Source: Nocardioides sp. (GTDB taxonomy: Bacteria > Actinomycetota > Actinomycetes > Propionibacteriales > Nocardioidaceae). From it: a DNA stretch of 64,000 bases. Positions 41,900 through 49,832 of this stretch are shown here, in pieces (the first letter of the stretch is position 1; each line of letters opens with the position of its first letter). The notes beneath the pieces were generated by a model that was given only the letters and a program-made list of their open reading frames with translations, was not told the origin of the DNA and did not search any database. The translations under genes and the position numbers were made by a program. The stretch lies in the NCBI GenBank assembly GCA_020636915.1, contig JACJWV010000014.1:1-64000 (forward strand), given 5' to 3'.

Positions 41900-43162
41900 A
41901 TGACCATCGCGCAGGCCTTCGACAAGCTCCTGGTGGAGCCGTTGCCGTTGCGCTTCACGGCGTACGACGGCAGCGTGAGCGGTCCGGAGGACGCGCCGTT
42001 CCAGTTCCACCTCCGGACCCCGCGCGGGCTGGCGTACCTGGTGACCGCGCCGGGCGACCTCGGTCTGGCCCGGGCGTACATCACCGGCGAGCTCGAGATC
42101 GAGGGCGTGCACCCAGGAGACCCCTACGAGGCGATGCGGCTGCTGCAGAAGGGCCTCAAGCTCCGTCGGCCGTCGCCGGCCGAGGCGGTCGAGATGCTGC
42201 GGTCGGTCGGGCTGTCCAACCTGCGCCCGCCGGCCCCGCCGCCGCAGGAGGCGCTGCCGCGCTGGCGCCGGCTCCTGGAGGGCCTGCGCCACTCCGAGGG
42301 CCGCGATGCGGAGGCGATCCACCACCACTACGACGTGTCCAACACCTTCTACGAGTACGTCCTCGGCCCGTCGATGACCTACACCTGCGCGGTGTTCCCG
42401 ACCGAGGACGCCACGCTCGAGGAGGCGCAGGAGACCAAGTACGACCTGGTCGCCCGCAAGCTGGACCTCCAGGAGGGGCAGCGGCTCCTCGACCTCGGGT
42501 GCGGGTGGGGCGGCATGGTCCGGCACGCCGCGCGCGAGTACGGCGTCAACGTCATCGGCGTCACGCTCTCGCGCGAGCAGGCGTCCTGGGCCCAGCGCCG
42601 GATCAAGGAGGAGGGGCTCGACCACCTCGCCGAGGTGCGGTTCATGGACTACCGCCACGTGGAGGAGTCGGGCTTCGACGCGATCTCGTCGATCGGGCTC
42701 ACCGAGCACATCGGGCTGAAGAACTACCCGTCGTACTTCAGCTGGATCCGTGACCACCTCAAGCCGCAGGGGCGGCTGCTCAACCACTGCATCACGCGCA
42801 ACGACAACACCCAGTCGGCGAGTGCCGGGGCGTTCATCGACCGCTACGTGTTCCCCGACGGGGAGCTCGCCGGCTCGGGCACGATCGTCACGGCCGTCGA
42901 GGACTGCGGGCTCGAGGTCCAGCACCAGGAGAACATCCGGGTGCACTACGCCAAGACGCTCGCGGGCTGGTGCCGCAACCTCCAGGAGAACTGGGACGCC
43001 TGCGTCGACGAGGTCGGCATCGGGACCGCGAAGGTGTGGGGCCTGTACATGGCGGGCTCGCGGCTGGCGTTCGAGCGCAACGAGATCCAGCTGCACCACG
43101 TCCTCGCGACCAAGACCGAGGACAACGGGGCCAGCGGCTACCCCTTGAGGCACACGTTCTAG
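41900..43162 (+). CDS. tmsB: Fatty-acid methyltransferase TmsB/BfaB-like (cyclopropane synthase family)
   Basis: A 420-residue SAM enzyme of the CFA synthase family. IHHHYDVSNTFYEYVLGPSM (about 140-159) is the family entry, QRLLDLGCGWGGMVRHAA (about 193-210) binds SAM, and SSIGLTEHIG and KTLAGWCRNL are further landmarks. An N-terminal lipid-presenting domain (1-120) precedes. It would add a methylene carbon from SAM at C10 of oleoyl phospholipid. ATG 41900 is used; GTG 41894 is a near-equal choice. It belongs in an operon with tmsA. Confidence 0.87.
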   Translation: MTIAQAFDKLLVEPLPLRFTAYDGSVSGPEDAPFQFHLRTPRGLAYLVTAPGDLGLARAYITGELEIEGVHPGDPYEAMRLLQKGLKLRRPSPAEAVEMLRSVGLSNLRPPAPPPQEALPRWRRLLEGLRHSEGRDAEAIHHHYDVSNTFYEYVLGPSMTYTCAVFPTEDATLEEAQETKYDLVARKLDLQEGQRLLDLGCGWGGMVRHAAREYGVNVIGVTLSREQASWAQRRIKEEGLDHLAEVRFMDYRHVEESGFDAISSIGLTEHIGLKNYPSYFSWIRDHLKPQGRLLNHCITRNDNTQSASAGAFIDRYVFPDGELAGSGTIVTAVEDCGLEVQHQENIRVHYAKTLAGWCRNLQENWDACVDEVGIGTAKVWGLYMAGSRLAFERNEIQLHHVLATKTEDNGASGYPLRHTF

Positions 43163-43169
43163 CGCCCGA

Positions 43170-43175
43170 TAGCGT
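43170..43175 (+). promoter_or_regulatory. -10-like hexamer for the siderophore-interacting protein gene
   Basis: TAGCGT lies 6 nt before GTG 43182, with no ribosome site, in the 19-bp gap after tmsB. This gives the gene its own leaderless promoter in addition to read-through from tmsAB. Confidence 0.5.
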
Positions 43176-43181
43176 GGCCGG

Positions 43182-43964
43182 GTGAGCACGAGGGCCCGGC
43201 AGTACGACGCGGAGGTGCTGCGGCGTGAGCGGCTCTCCGAGCACCTGGTGCGCCTGGTCCTCGGGGGCGCCGGCCTGACGTCGTTCGTCTCGACCGGGGT
43301 GCCGGACGAGTGGGTCGGTCTGGTCGTGCCCGGGCAGTTCCAGAGCCGGTACTACACCGTGCGGTCCTGGGACGGCTCCGAGCTCGTTCTCGACGTCGTC
43401 GTGCACGAGGACGGTCTGGTGACCGAGTGGGCGCAGCTCGAGGGCGCCGGGTCGTGCGTCGGGCAGACCGTCACGCTCACCGAGCCCAAGGGCTCCTTCG
43501 CGATGCCGGCGGGTGCCGCGTGGCTGCTGCTGGTCGGTGACCTCACGGCGCTCCCCGCGATGGCGCGGATCTGCCGCAGCGTCGACGTCCCGACGCAGGT
43601 CTGGGCCGAGGTGCCCGACGACCTGCCCGACTACCTGCCGTCGGGCACGGCCGTCACCTGGCTCGTCCCGCCGGGACCCGGGCAGAGCAGGCTCGCCGAG
43701 GTGGTGGAGCAGATCGACTGGCCGGCTGGCGACGGGTACTTCTGGATGGCGGGCGAGTCCGCCCAGATGCGGGCGATCCGCAAGCACCTGATGCGCGAGC
43801 GGCACCTGCCGTCGTCCGCGTACGACGTGATGGGGTACTGGCGCGGTGCGACCCAGCGGCAGCCGCGGGCCGTCGACCCCGGCCCCATCTGGCGGGCGGG
43901 CAAGGCGGCCGGCCGGAGCGACGAGCAGATCTGGGCCGACTACGACGAGGCGAGCAAGGCATGA
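43182..43964 (+). CDS. Siderophore-interacting FAD-binding protein
   Basis: A 260-residue flavoprotein of the ViuB/YqjH type. SRYYTVRSWDGSELVLDVVV is the FAD-binding R-x-Y-T motif, VHEDGLVTEWAQ precedes the phosphate loop, and YFWMAGESAQMRAIRKHL and GYWRGA are C-terminal signatures. Relatives reduce ferric siderophores with NAD(P)H. Since no siderophore genes lie nearby, it may serve another electron-transfer role. It follows tmsB by 19 bp and overlaps era by ATGA. Confidence 0.87.
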   Translation: MSTRARQYDAEVLRRERLSEHLVRLVLGGAGLTSFVSTGVPDEWVGLVVPGQFQSRYYTVRSWDGSELVLDVVVHEDGLVTEWAQLEGAGSCVGQTVTLTEPKGSFAMPAGAAWLLLVGDLTALPAMARICRSVDVPTQVWAEVPDDLPDYLPSGTAVTWLVPPGPGQSRLAEVVEQIDWPAGDGYFWMAGESAQMRAIRKHLMRERHLPSSAYDVMGYWRGATQRQPRAVDPGPIWRAGKAAGRSDEQIWADYDEASKA

Positions 43965-44899
43965 GCGAGCAGGGCAGGAGCGAGCCGGTGCACCGCAGCG
44001 GTTTCGTGTCGTTCGTCGGGCGTCCCAACGCCGGCAAGTCCACGCTGACCAACGCGCTGGTCGGCCAGAAGGTGGTCATCACCTCCGACAAGCCCCAGAC
44101 CACGCGGACCGTCGTGCGCGGGATCGTGCACCGCGAGGACGCGCAGCTGATCTTGGTGGACACCCCCGGACTGCACCGGCCGCGGACGCTGCTGGGCGAG
44201 CGCCTCAACGACCTGGTGGCGACCACGCTCGCCGAGGTCGACGTGGTCGCGGTCTGCTTCCCGGCGAACGAGAAGATCGGCCCCGGCGACCGGTTCATCG
44301 CCACCGAGATGGCGAAGGTGAAGCGGACCACCAAGGTCGCCCTCGCCACCAAGACCGACCTCGCCACGTCGGAGCAGATCGGCCAGCACCTGCTGGACAT
44401 CGCCGCCCTCGGGGCCGAGATCGGTGTCGACTGGGCCGAGATCGTGCCCGTCTCGGCGAAGAGTGGCGACCAGGTCGGGCTCCTCGCCGACCTGCTGGTC
44501 GCGCTGCTGCCGGAGGGCCCCCAGCTCTACCCCGACGGCGACCTCACCGACGCGCCCGAGGAGGTCCTCGTCGCCGAGCTGGTCCGCGAGGCCGCCCTCG
44601 ACGGGCTCCGCGACGAGCTGCCCCACTCCGTGGCGGTCGTCGTCGACGAGATGGGCCTGCGGGAGGGCCGCCCCGAGGACAAGCCGCTGCTCGACGTCCA
44701 CGCCAACCTGTACGTCGAGCGCGACTCGCAGAAGGGCATCATCATCGGCCCGAAGGGTTCCCGGCTCCGCGCGATCGGCACCAAGGCGCGCCAGCAGATC
44801 GAGGCCCTGCTCGGCACCCCCGTCTACCTCGACCTCCACGTCAAGGTCGCCAAGGACTGGCAGCGCGACCCCAAGCAGCTGAGGAAGCTGGGATTCTGA
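43961..44899 (+). CDS. era: GTPase Era
   Basis: A 312-residue ribosome-assembly GTPase. G1 is GRPNAGKS, G2 KPQTTRTVV, G3 VDTPGL, and G4 reads TKTD instead of the usual NKxD (Thr is common in actinobacterial Era). The C-terminal KH domain has KGIIIGPKGSRLRAIG. Era binds 16S rRNA near the 3' end during 30S maturation, which matches ybeY and phoH upstream. ATG overlaps the previous stop. Confidence 0.95.
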   Translation: MSEQGRSEPVHRSGFVSFVGRPNAGKSTLTNALVGQKVVITSDKPQTTRTVVRGIVHREDAQLILVDTPGLHRPRTLLGERLNDLVATTLAEVDVVAVCFPANEKIGPGDRFIATEMAKVKRTTKVALATKTDLATSEQIGQHLLDIAALGAEIGVDWAEIVPVSAKSGDQVGLLADLLVALLPEGPQLYPDGDLTDAPEEVLVAELVREAALDGLRDELPHSVAVVVDEMGLREGRPEDKPLLDVHANLYVERDSQKGIIIGPKGSRLRAIGTKARQQIEALLGTPVYLDLHVKVAKDWQRDPKQLRKLGF

Positions 44900-45282
44900 T
44901 GGAACGACCCGCACCTGTCGCCGCCTGGCACGCGCTCGCTGAGGCGCGCGACCCGAGCGCCCTCGACGCCCTGCTCGCCGACGACTGCACGTTCCGCTCA
45001 CCGGCCGTGCACACGCCGCAGGAGGGCAAGGCCGTCACGACGGCGTACCTGTCCGCGGCCATCGTCGTGCTCGGCCCGACGCTCGAGTACGTCCGCGAGT
45101 GGTACGCCGAGGACTCGGCCGTCCTGGAGTTCCGCGCGGAGCTCGACGGCCTGACCGTGCACGGCATCGACATGCTGACCTGGGGCCCGGACGGCCGGCT
45201 GACCGACTTCACCGTCATGGTCCGGCCCTTCAAGGGGCTGCAGAAGCTGATCGAGCTGATGGCGGCCGAGCTCTTCGGCTGA
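44899..45282 (+). CDS. NTF2-like (SnoaL-type) protein
   Basis: A 127-residue alpha+beta-barrel protein: AAWHALAEARDPSALDALLADDCTFRSP opens the fold (split in practice over helix and strand), followed by EWYAEDSAVLEFRAELDG and MLTWGPDGRLTDFTVMVRP. The NTF2/SnoaL fold includes isomerases, cyclases and ligand-binding proteins; no catalytic Asp-His pair is clear. Its ATG overlaps the era stop by 1 base, so it is coupled to era. It is the last gene before the DUF222 unit. Confidence 0.8.
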   Translation: MERPAPVAAWHALAEARDPSALDALLADDCTFRSPAVHTPQEGKAVTTAYLSAAIVVLGPTLEYVREWYAEDSAVLEFRAELDGLTVHGIDMLTWGPDGRLTDFTVMVRPFKGLQKLIELMAAELFG

Positions 45283-45310
45283 CCTCTCGGTGGGAGCGCT
45301 GGCTGCCGGC

Positions 45311-45386
45311 CTGTCTCGGTGATGACCGAAGGGCAGCAACGACGGGGCGGCGCCGCTTGGGCTGGCGCTGCCTTCCGGCTTGCGGG
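45311..45386. repeat. Left imperfect inverted repeat flanking the DUF222 unit
   Basis: This arm matches the reverse complement of 47009-47085. In the best 38-bp core (about 45349-45386), 33 bases agree, including GGGCTGGCGCTGC and CGGCGCCGC. Outer parts agree less (CTGTCTCGG versus CTGGTCTCGG). It suggests that the HNH gene and its flanks form one unit. Confidence 0.75.
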
Positions 45387-45418
45387 TGGTCCCGGGACCT
45401 CGACTCGTCGCCGAAGAA

Positions 45419-45455
45419 GGAGATCTTCGGGCACGTGTGGTGCCTGAAGATCTCC
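45419..45455. terminator. Strong hairpin between NTF2-like gene and DUF222 gene
   Basis: GGAGATCTTCGGGCAC, loop GTGTG, then GTGCCTGAAGATCTCC: a 16-bp stem with one G-T wobble on RNA level, followed on the plus strand by CTTTC. It would end both the plus-strand transcript and, in part, the minus-strand DUF222 gene. It lies just inside the left inverted repeat. Confidence 0.72.
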
Positions 45456-45529
45456 CTTTCGACCCGTGCCCACGGGTGCGGGCATGGGTGTGTCCCCGCC
45501 GGCGCGGTGCCTGACGGCGGGGTGCGGCG

Positions 45530-46828
45530 TCAGCCGGTATGTCGCTGGCTGCTCGGGTCGCTGCTCGGGTCGCTGCTGGTGCCGGGGTCGGTGTAGGTGT
45601 AGCCGAGCGGGCTGGTCCAGGTGAACCCGGTGGCCGGGTCGTACTGGTAGGTCCAGTCGGTGAAGGTCTTGAGCCGGTGGTGACCGCGGCAGGGTGGGAA
45701 CAGGTTCGACGACACCGTCTGGCCCTCGGGCCACTCCTGGCGGTGGTCCAGGTCCGACCCGTGCTCCTGACCGGCAGGATCGGCTGTCTTCTTGCGTCTC
45801 TTGGCCTTGTGGCCGGGGCGGGAGGGGCGGTGGCAGCCGAGGAACGGGCACTCACCGAACCGGAGCTTGACCTGCTCGACCATCCGCTCGGTCGGGGTGT
45901 ACGACTCGGTGGCCATCTCGGCGTTGAGGTCGATGACGGGCCGGATCGTGACCTTGGTGCCGGCCCGGGTGCACCACTCGCGGACCTGTTCGACGGTGGT
46001 GGTCGACCGGGTGTTGTCCACCTCGGCCATGACTTGGCCGGGGCGGGTGTGCACGAAGATCATCACCCCCGGCGCTGACCCCTCCTCAGCCGCATCGCCG
46101 TGCCGGCGGCCGCCGAGCATCCCCAGCACCATCGAGCGACGCACCTGCAGCGGGATCGTCGGGTCGAGCTCGGCGGCCTGGGTGGCGAGGTAGTCCTCGA
46201 ACGCGACCGCGTCGGGGACGTCGGCCATCGCGGTGATCGGGACCAGCCCGTCGTAGGTCATCGCCCCGAGGTGGGTCTTCACGTGCCGCTTCTCCGCTGC
46301 TTCGATCCTGCGGCGTTCGGTCTCGACCGGGTCGTGCTCCTTGCGCGCCTTCTCCACCTGCCGGTCGATCTCCGCGTACGAGCACCGGGCCGCGACGAAG
46401 TACAACGCCCGATCCACCGCCGCCGCCCCCTCCATCGGCAGCGAGGCGGTGGCTTGGGCGATCCGCCGCGCCTTCCACACCGCCACCTCCCCAGCCAGCA
46501 CCCGCCCCCAGGTCCGCGGGAGCCGATACGCCAGCTCCACCGCATCCCCCAGGTAGCGACGCCCCGAGTCGGTGGAGTGCCCGATGGCGAGCGCGAACTC
46601 CGCGACCGCGCCCTCATCGATCGTCGGGGCGCCGTCGCCGGCGATCTCCAGCTCCCGCATCCCCCACTCGACGCTGGTGTCGACCTCGTCACCGGGGTGC
46701 AGCTCGACCCATGCCACGGCCTGGAGGAGCAGCTCGACCTCGAGCCCGGTGATCGCGTCCCGGGTCGCCCGGGCAGCCGCGATCACCTGCTGATCGCGGG
46801 TGTTCCCGCGGGTGGTGGTGGCTGCCAT
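45530..46828 (-). CDS. DUF222 domain HNH endonuclease-like protein
   Basis: A 432-residue protein of the actinobacterial 13E12/DUF222 repeat family. DUF222 spans about 1-270; a C-terminal HNH part has CPFLGCHRP, SDLDHRQEWPEG and NLFPPCRGHHRLKTF, giving the two Cys pairs and His-Asn-His-type residues. Activity is unproven; in M. tuberculosis such genes are repeated and serve as prophage insertion sites. ATG 46828 is chosen over TTG 46840. It is bracketed by inverted repeats and hairpins. An SSDPSSDPSSQ tail reflects a small repeat at 45545-45575. Confidence 0.87.
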   Translation of the reverse strand: MAATTTRGNTRDQQVIAAARATRDAITGLEVELLLQAVAWVELHPGDEVDTSVEWGMRELEIAGDGAPTIDEGAVAEFALAIGHSTDSGRRYLGDAVELAYRLPRTWGRVLAGEVAVWKARRIAQATASLPMEGAAAVDRALYFVAARCSYAEIDRQVEKARKEHDPVETERRRIEAAEKRHVKTHLGAMTYDGLVPITAMADVPDAVAFEDYLATQAAELDPTIPLQVRRSMVLGMLGGRRHGDAAEEGSAPGVMIFVHTRPGQVMAEVDNTRSTTTVEQVREWCTRAGTKVTIRPVIDLNAEMATESYTPTERMVEQVKLRFGECPFLGCHRPSRPGHKAKRRKKTADPAGQEHGSDLDHRQEWPEGQTVSSNLFPPCRGHHRLKTFTDWTYQYDPATGFTWTSPLGYTYTDPGTSSDPSSDPSSQRHTG

Positions 46829-46955
46829 GGGTCTACTCAAGCACTCGCCACCGACAGTCGAGGATGCTCAGACCCCTGTATCCACAGGGGTTCTGGTCAC
46901 GATCACGTCACGATCAGCAGGCCGTTGCGGCGGCGCCGGAACAGCCCAGGAAACG

Positions 46956-46994
46956 GTGGAGTCCTTGACGTACCAGGCACGTCACAGACTCCAC
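46956..46994. other. Imperfect hairpin upstream of the DUF222 gene
   Basis: GTGGAGTC-N2-TGACGT, 7-nt loop, ACGTCA-N2-GACTCCAC, followed by TTTCCCC. It lies just inside the right inverted repeat, mirroring the hairpin inside the left one. It could be a terminator for transcription entering from the right or part of an element end. The 369-bp gap 46829-47197 otherwise holds the right repeat. Confidence 0.6.
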
Positions 46995-47008
46995 TTTCCC
47001 CACGGCGA

Positions 47009-47085
47009 CCGCAGGCCGGGAAGCAGCGCCAGCCCGTGCGGCGCCGTCCCGCGTAGCCAGCCTGTCGGTCGCAACCCGAGACCAG
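47009..47085. repeat. Right imperfect inverted repeat flanking the DUF222 unit
   Basis: The reverse complement of this arm aligns with 45311-45386. Core text on the minus strand is GGCGCCGCACGGGCTGGCGC, continuing TGCTTCCCGGCCTGCGG. Beyond it, 47131-47149 reads TTCGACGAGCTCGACCACC, which looks like a short dispersed actinobacterial repeat. Confidence 0.75.
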
Positions 47086-47197
47086 CCCGCAGGCTGCCGA
47101 CACCACCGCCCCACGCAGGCTGCGGGGGTGTTCGACGAGCTCGACCACCAGAGAGACCACCGGCAACGACCTCGACCCCGGCACACCAGGAGGACGA

Positions 47198-48091
47198 TCA
47201 CGGGATGAGCGCGAGCTTCCCACCCGGGTGGCCCGACCGGATCAGGTCGACGGCGGACGCAGCGTCGGCGAGCGGGAAGGTCTGCGCGACGGGGACGTCG
47301 AGTCCACCGGCGGCGGCCAGCGCGACGAGCGAGGCGCGGACAGCGTCACGGTAGGCCTTCGAGGCCGGCTTCGCGCCGGCGAGCGCGGCGAAGCCGTCGG
47401 TCTCGGCGCGCGCGGAGGCGGCGATGGTCGCGATTCGCGACCGGTCCGGCACGAGGGCGAGGGAGGTGTCGACGGCCTCGTCGGTGCCGACGCAGTCGAG
47501 GGCGGCCGCGAACGGCCGGGGGGAGAGCCGCCCGAGCAGCCCGTCACCGTGCGCGACGGGCTCGCCGCCGTACCGTCGGACCACGTCGAAGCGCCCGGGG
47601 CTGGCGGTGCCGACGACGTGGACGCCGATCCGGGCGGCCTGCTGGAGCAGGCTGACGCCGACGGCGCCGGACGCCCCGTGGACCAGGACCGTCTCGCCCG
47701 GGGACGCTCCGACGACGTGCAGCATCTCCGCGGCGGTGCACCCGGCGAGCAGCAGGTTCGCCGCTGCCGGGAAGGAGAGCGACGCGGGCTTGGCGAAGAC
47801 GTCGCGGGCCGGCACGGTCAGCTCCGACGCCCACCCGCCGGACACCCGGAACGCGAGCACCTCGTCGCCGACCGTGAAGGAGACGTCTGGGCCGGCCGCA
47901 GAGACCACCCCCGCGACCTCGTAGCCGACCGGGACGGGGAACGACTGAGCACGCGTCGGGTGCTTGACGTCGGCGGGGTTCACCCCGGCGGCCAGGACGT
48001 CGATCGTCACCTCTCCGGGGCCGGGCAGCGGGACGTCGTAGGACTGCTGCTCGAACGTGGACGGTCCGGTCGCGACCCAGTGCACAGCCAT
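47198..48091 (-). CDS. Quinone oxidoreductase-like NADP-dependent reductase (MDR family)
   Basis: A 297-residue zinc-free medium-chain reductase. The GroES-like half has PLPGPGEVTIDVLAAGVNPAD; the Rossmann half has VLVHGASGAVGVSLLQQA (about 136-153) for NADPH, with no zinc ligands. It ends FPLADAASAVDLIRSGHPGG. It would reduce quinones or enones. TAGGTT lies 7 nt before the ATG, so it may be leaderless. The stop lies 113 bp outside the right repeat of the DUF222 unit. Confidence 0.88.
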   Translation of the reverse strand: MAVHWVATGPSTFEQQSYDVPLPGPGEVTIDVLAAGVNPADVKHPTRAQSFPVPVGYEVAGVVSAAGPDVSFTVGDEVLAFRVSGGWASELTVPARDVFAKPASLSFPAAANLLLAGCTAAEMLHVVGASPGETVLVHGASGAVGVSLLQQAARIGVHVVGTASPGRFDVVRRYGGEPVAHGDGLLGRLSPRPFAAALDCVGTDEAVDTSLALVPDRSRIATIAASARAETDGFAALAGAKPASKAYRDAVRASLVALAAAGGLDVPVAQTFPLADAASAVDLIRSGHPGGKLALIP

Positions 48092-48098
48092 GCGGTCG

Positions 48099-48104
48099 AA
48101 CCTA
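48099..48104 (-). promoter_or_regulatory. -10-like hexamer for the quinone reductase gene
   Basis: On the minus strand TAGGTT lies 7 nt before ATG 48091 and no ribosome site is seen. Confidence 0.5.
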
Positions 48105-48121
48105 GCCCGCAGCCCGGCAGG

Positions 48122-48973
48122 TCAGTCCGGGGCCCAGCACCGCCCGAACGTCTGGCCGTCACGCCACTGCTCGGCGGTCGGCCACTCGTAGCCCCACTCG
48201 TAGTCGAGCGAGTCCGAGGCGACCGACGCCCCGGCGTCCTGGCAGGGCGACTGCCCGGCCTCGCGGACCTTCTGCTCCCCGGGGTAGTCGCCGGCGGGGA
48301 ACGGCACGACCGCGATGGCGCGCCAGGAGTGGTCCTGCGAGCACACGACGCGCTCGAAGTCCCGGGTGCCGGGCTGGTCGGTCCCGCACATGCCGTAGCG
48401 GTCCCGGCCCTCGGCGGAGTCCAGGACGTCCGCGACCGGTCCCGCGAGCGGCGCCAGGCGCTCGTCGGACGCGAGGGCGACGACGTCGCACCGGTACCAG
48501 TCGGCGCCCGCGTCGGACTGCTCGACGGTCGGCGTGAACCACACCGGGCGCAGCATGCTCAGCCGCCGGTCGTCGAGGCTGCCGCCCACGAACTCGGCGA
48601 ACCGGGCGGGGCAGGTCCCGGCGACCTGGGCCTGGACCCGGTCGGAGTCGACCGCAAGGAGGTGGCCGTCGACCACGGCGTCGAGGGCGCCGACGGCGTA
48701 GGTGACGGCCGTGTGCGGCCGGGCGCACGGGACCCGCGCGACGTCCGAGGTCGGCGCCACCGCCTGGTCGTAGGTGAGGGCGTAGCAGGAGCGCTCGAGC
48801 GGCGCGGGCGGGATCGTCGCCCGCGGTGACGCCGACGAGGACGCGGAGGGGGAGGCAGCAGTCGAGGACGACGGCGCCGACGACGGCTCGTCGCTCCCGC
48901 TGCTGCAGCCGGCGGTGGTGACCGCGACCAGCACGGCGAGGAGGCCGGCAGCTCGCGCGGCCCGCCGACTCAC
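48122..48973 (-). CDS. Septum-formation family lipoprotein (second of tandem pair)
   Basis: A 283-residue exported lipoprotein: signal peptide, lipobox VTTAGCSS, a long Ser/Ala linker, then a septum_form-type domain (PF13845) with several Cys pairs: RSCYALTYDQ, VPCARPHTAVTYAVG, WYRCDVVAL, MCGTDQPG, VCSQDHSWRAIAVV, FGRCWAPD. The H-x2-T/E pattern after Cys is shared with its neighbour. Members are tied to cell division mostly by context. GTG 48973 overlaps the upstream stop. Confidence 0.82.
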   Translation of the reverse strand: MSRRAARAAGLLAVLVAVTTAGCSSGSDEPSSAPSSSTAASPSASSSASPRATIPPAPLERSCYALTYDQAVAPTSDVARVPCARPHTAVTYAVGALDAVVDGHLLAVDSDRVQAQVAGTCPARFAEFVGGSLDDRRLSMLRPVWFTPTVEQSDAGADWYRCDVVALASDERLAPLAGPVADVLDSAEGRDRYGMCGTDQPGTRDFERVVCSQDHSWRAIAVVPFPAGDYPGEQKVREAGQSPCQDAGASVASDSLDYEWGYEWPTAEQWRDGQTFGRCWAPD

Positions 48974-49737
48974 CGGTCCGTCCTCGCCCAGCAGACCGAC
49001 CTGCGGTTGCCGGCCTCCCACTCCGCCTCGTGGAACCACGTGTACCCGTAGTCGTAGTCGACGGGGTAGTTCAGCCAGGCGCCGACCGACTTGGAGCAGA
49101 AGTCGCGCGTGGTCACCTCGACCACCCGGTCGCCCGGGTAGTCGTCACCCTGGTCCCCGAGCGAGATCGTCGTGACCGCGCGCCACTGGTGCGGCTGGGA
49201 GCACGGCACCTTGACCGACCCGGCGACCGTCGGACCGTCCGCGCACACCAGCCAGGCGTCCTTCGGCTTGCCGAGCAGCAGTCCCTTGGCGGTGGTGGGC
49301 AGGGCGACGTACTCCTTGCTCTGCTCGCCGCCGCCGACCACGTCGCAGCGGTACCACCGGGCGCCGTCGTCCCAGGCGGCCTTCGACGGCCGGAACCACG
49401 CCCAGGACACGACCGTGCGCATCACCAGGCTCTCGTCGGCGCCGAGGAAGTCCGCGAACGCCTTGGAGCACGTGGAGTAGGCCCAGGCGCCGAGCTCGGC
49501 GTCGTCGTACTCGGCGTCGTCGAAGCTGTCCGGGAGCTGACCCACCGCGTACGTCTCCGCCGTGTGCTCGTCCGTGCAGTCGACGCTCGCGGTCGCGTTG
49601 GACGGCTGCTCGACGTCGTCGGGCTCGAGCACCCGACAGGCACCCAGCGCGGGAGGGTCGTCGTCCGTGGGGGCCGGGTCGTCGCCGCAGCCGCCGAGGA
49701 GCAGGGCCGCCGCGAGCGCGAGTACGGCGAGGCGCAC
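48970..49737 (-). CDS. Septum-formation family lipoprotein (first of tandem pair)
   Basis: A 255-residue exported lipoprotein with lipobox LLLGGCGD and a domain laid out as in the next gene: GACRVLEPDD, VDCTDEHTAETYAVGQLP, STCSKAFADFLG, WYRCDVVGG, VPCSQPHQWRAVTTIS, and a C-terminal SVCWARTDR. The shared Cys pattern and order show that the two are diverged duplicates. The start is GTG with a GGAGGGGA site. The GTGA overlap ties both genes into one operon. Confidence 0.82.
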   Translation of the reverse strand: MRLAVLALAAALLLGGCGDDPAPTDDDPPALGACRVLEPDDVEQPSNATASVDCTDEHTAETYAVGQLPDSFDDAEYDDAELGAWAYSTCSKAFADFLGADESLVMRTVVSWAWFRPSKAAWDDGARWYRCDVVGGGEQSKEYVALPTTAKGLLLGKPKDAWLVCADGPTVAGSVKVPCSQPHQWRAVTTISLGDQGDDYPGDRVVEVTTRDFCSKSVGAWLNYPVDYDYGYTWFHEAEWEAGNRRSVCWARTDR

Positions 49738-49832
49738 GCTGTCCCCTCCCTGGTCGGCTCACCCCTCGGTGTGGTCCGCGCGATCGTACCCCCGCGGGTG
49801 TGCGGCGGGTCCCGCCCGGGCACGGTGCCCCC

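Noticed and set aside
45530..46828. Transposase
   Set aside because: The protein is a DUF222/HNH protein with no DDE, DEDD or serine/tyrosine recombinase motif, so the flanking repeats alone do not make it an insertion sequence.
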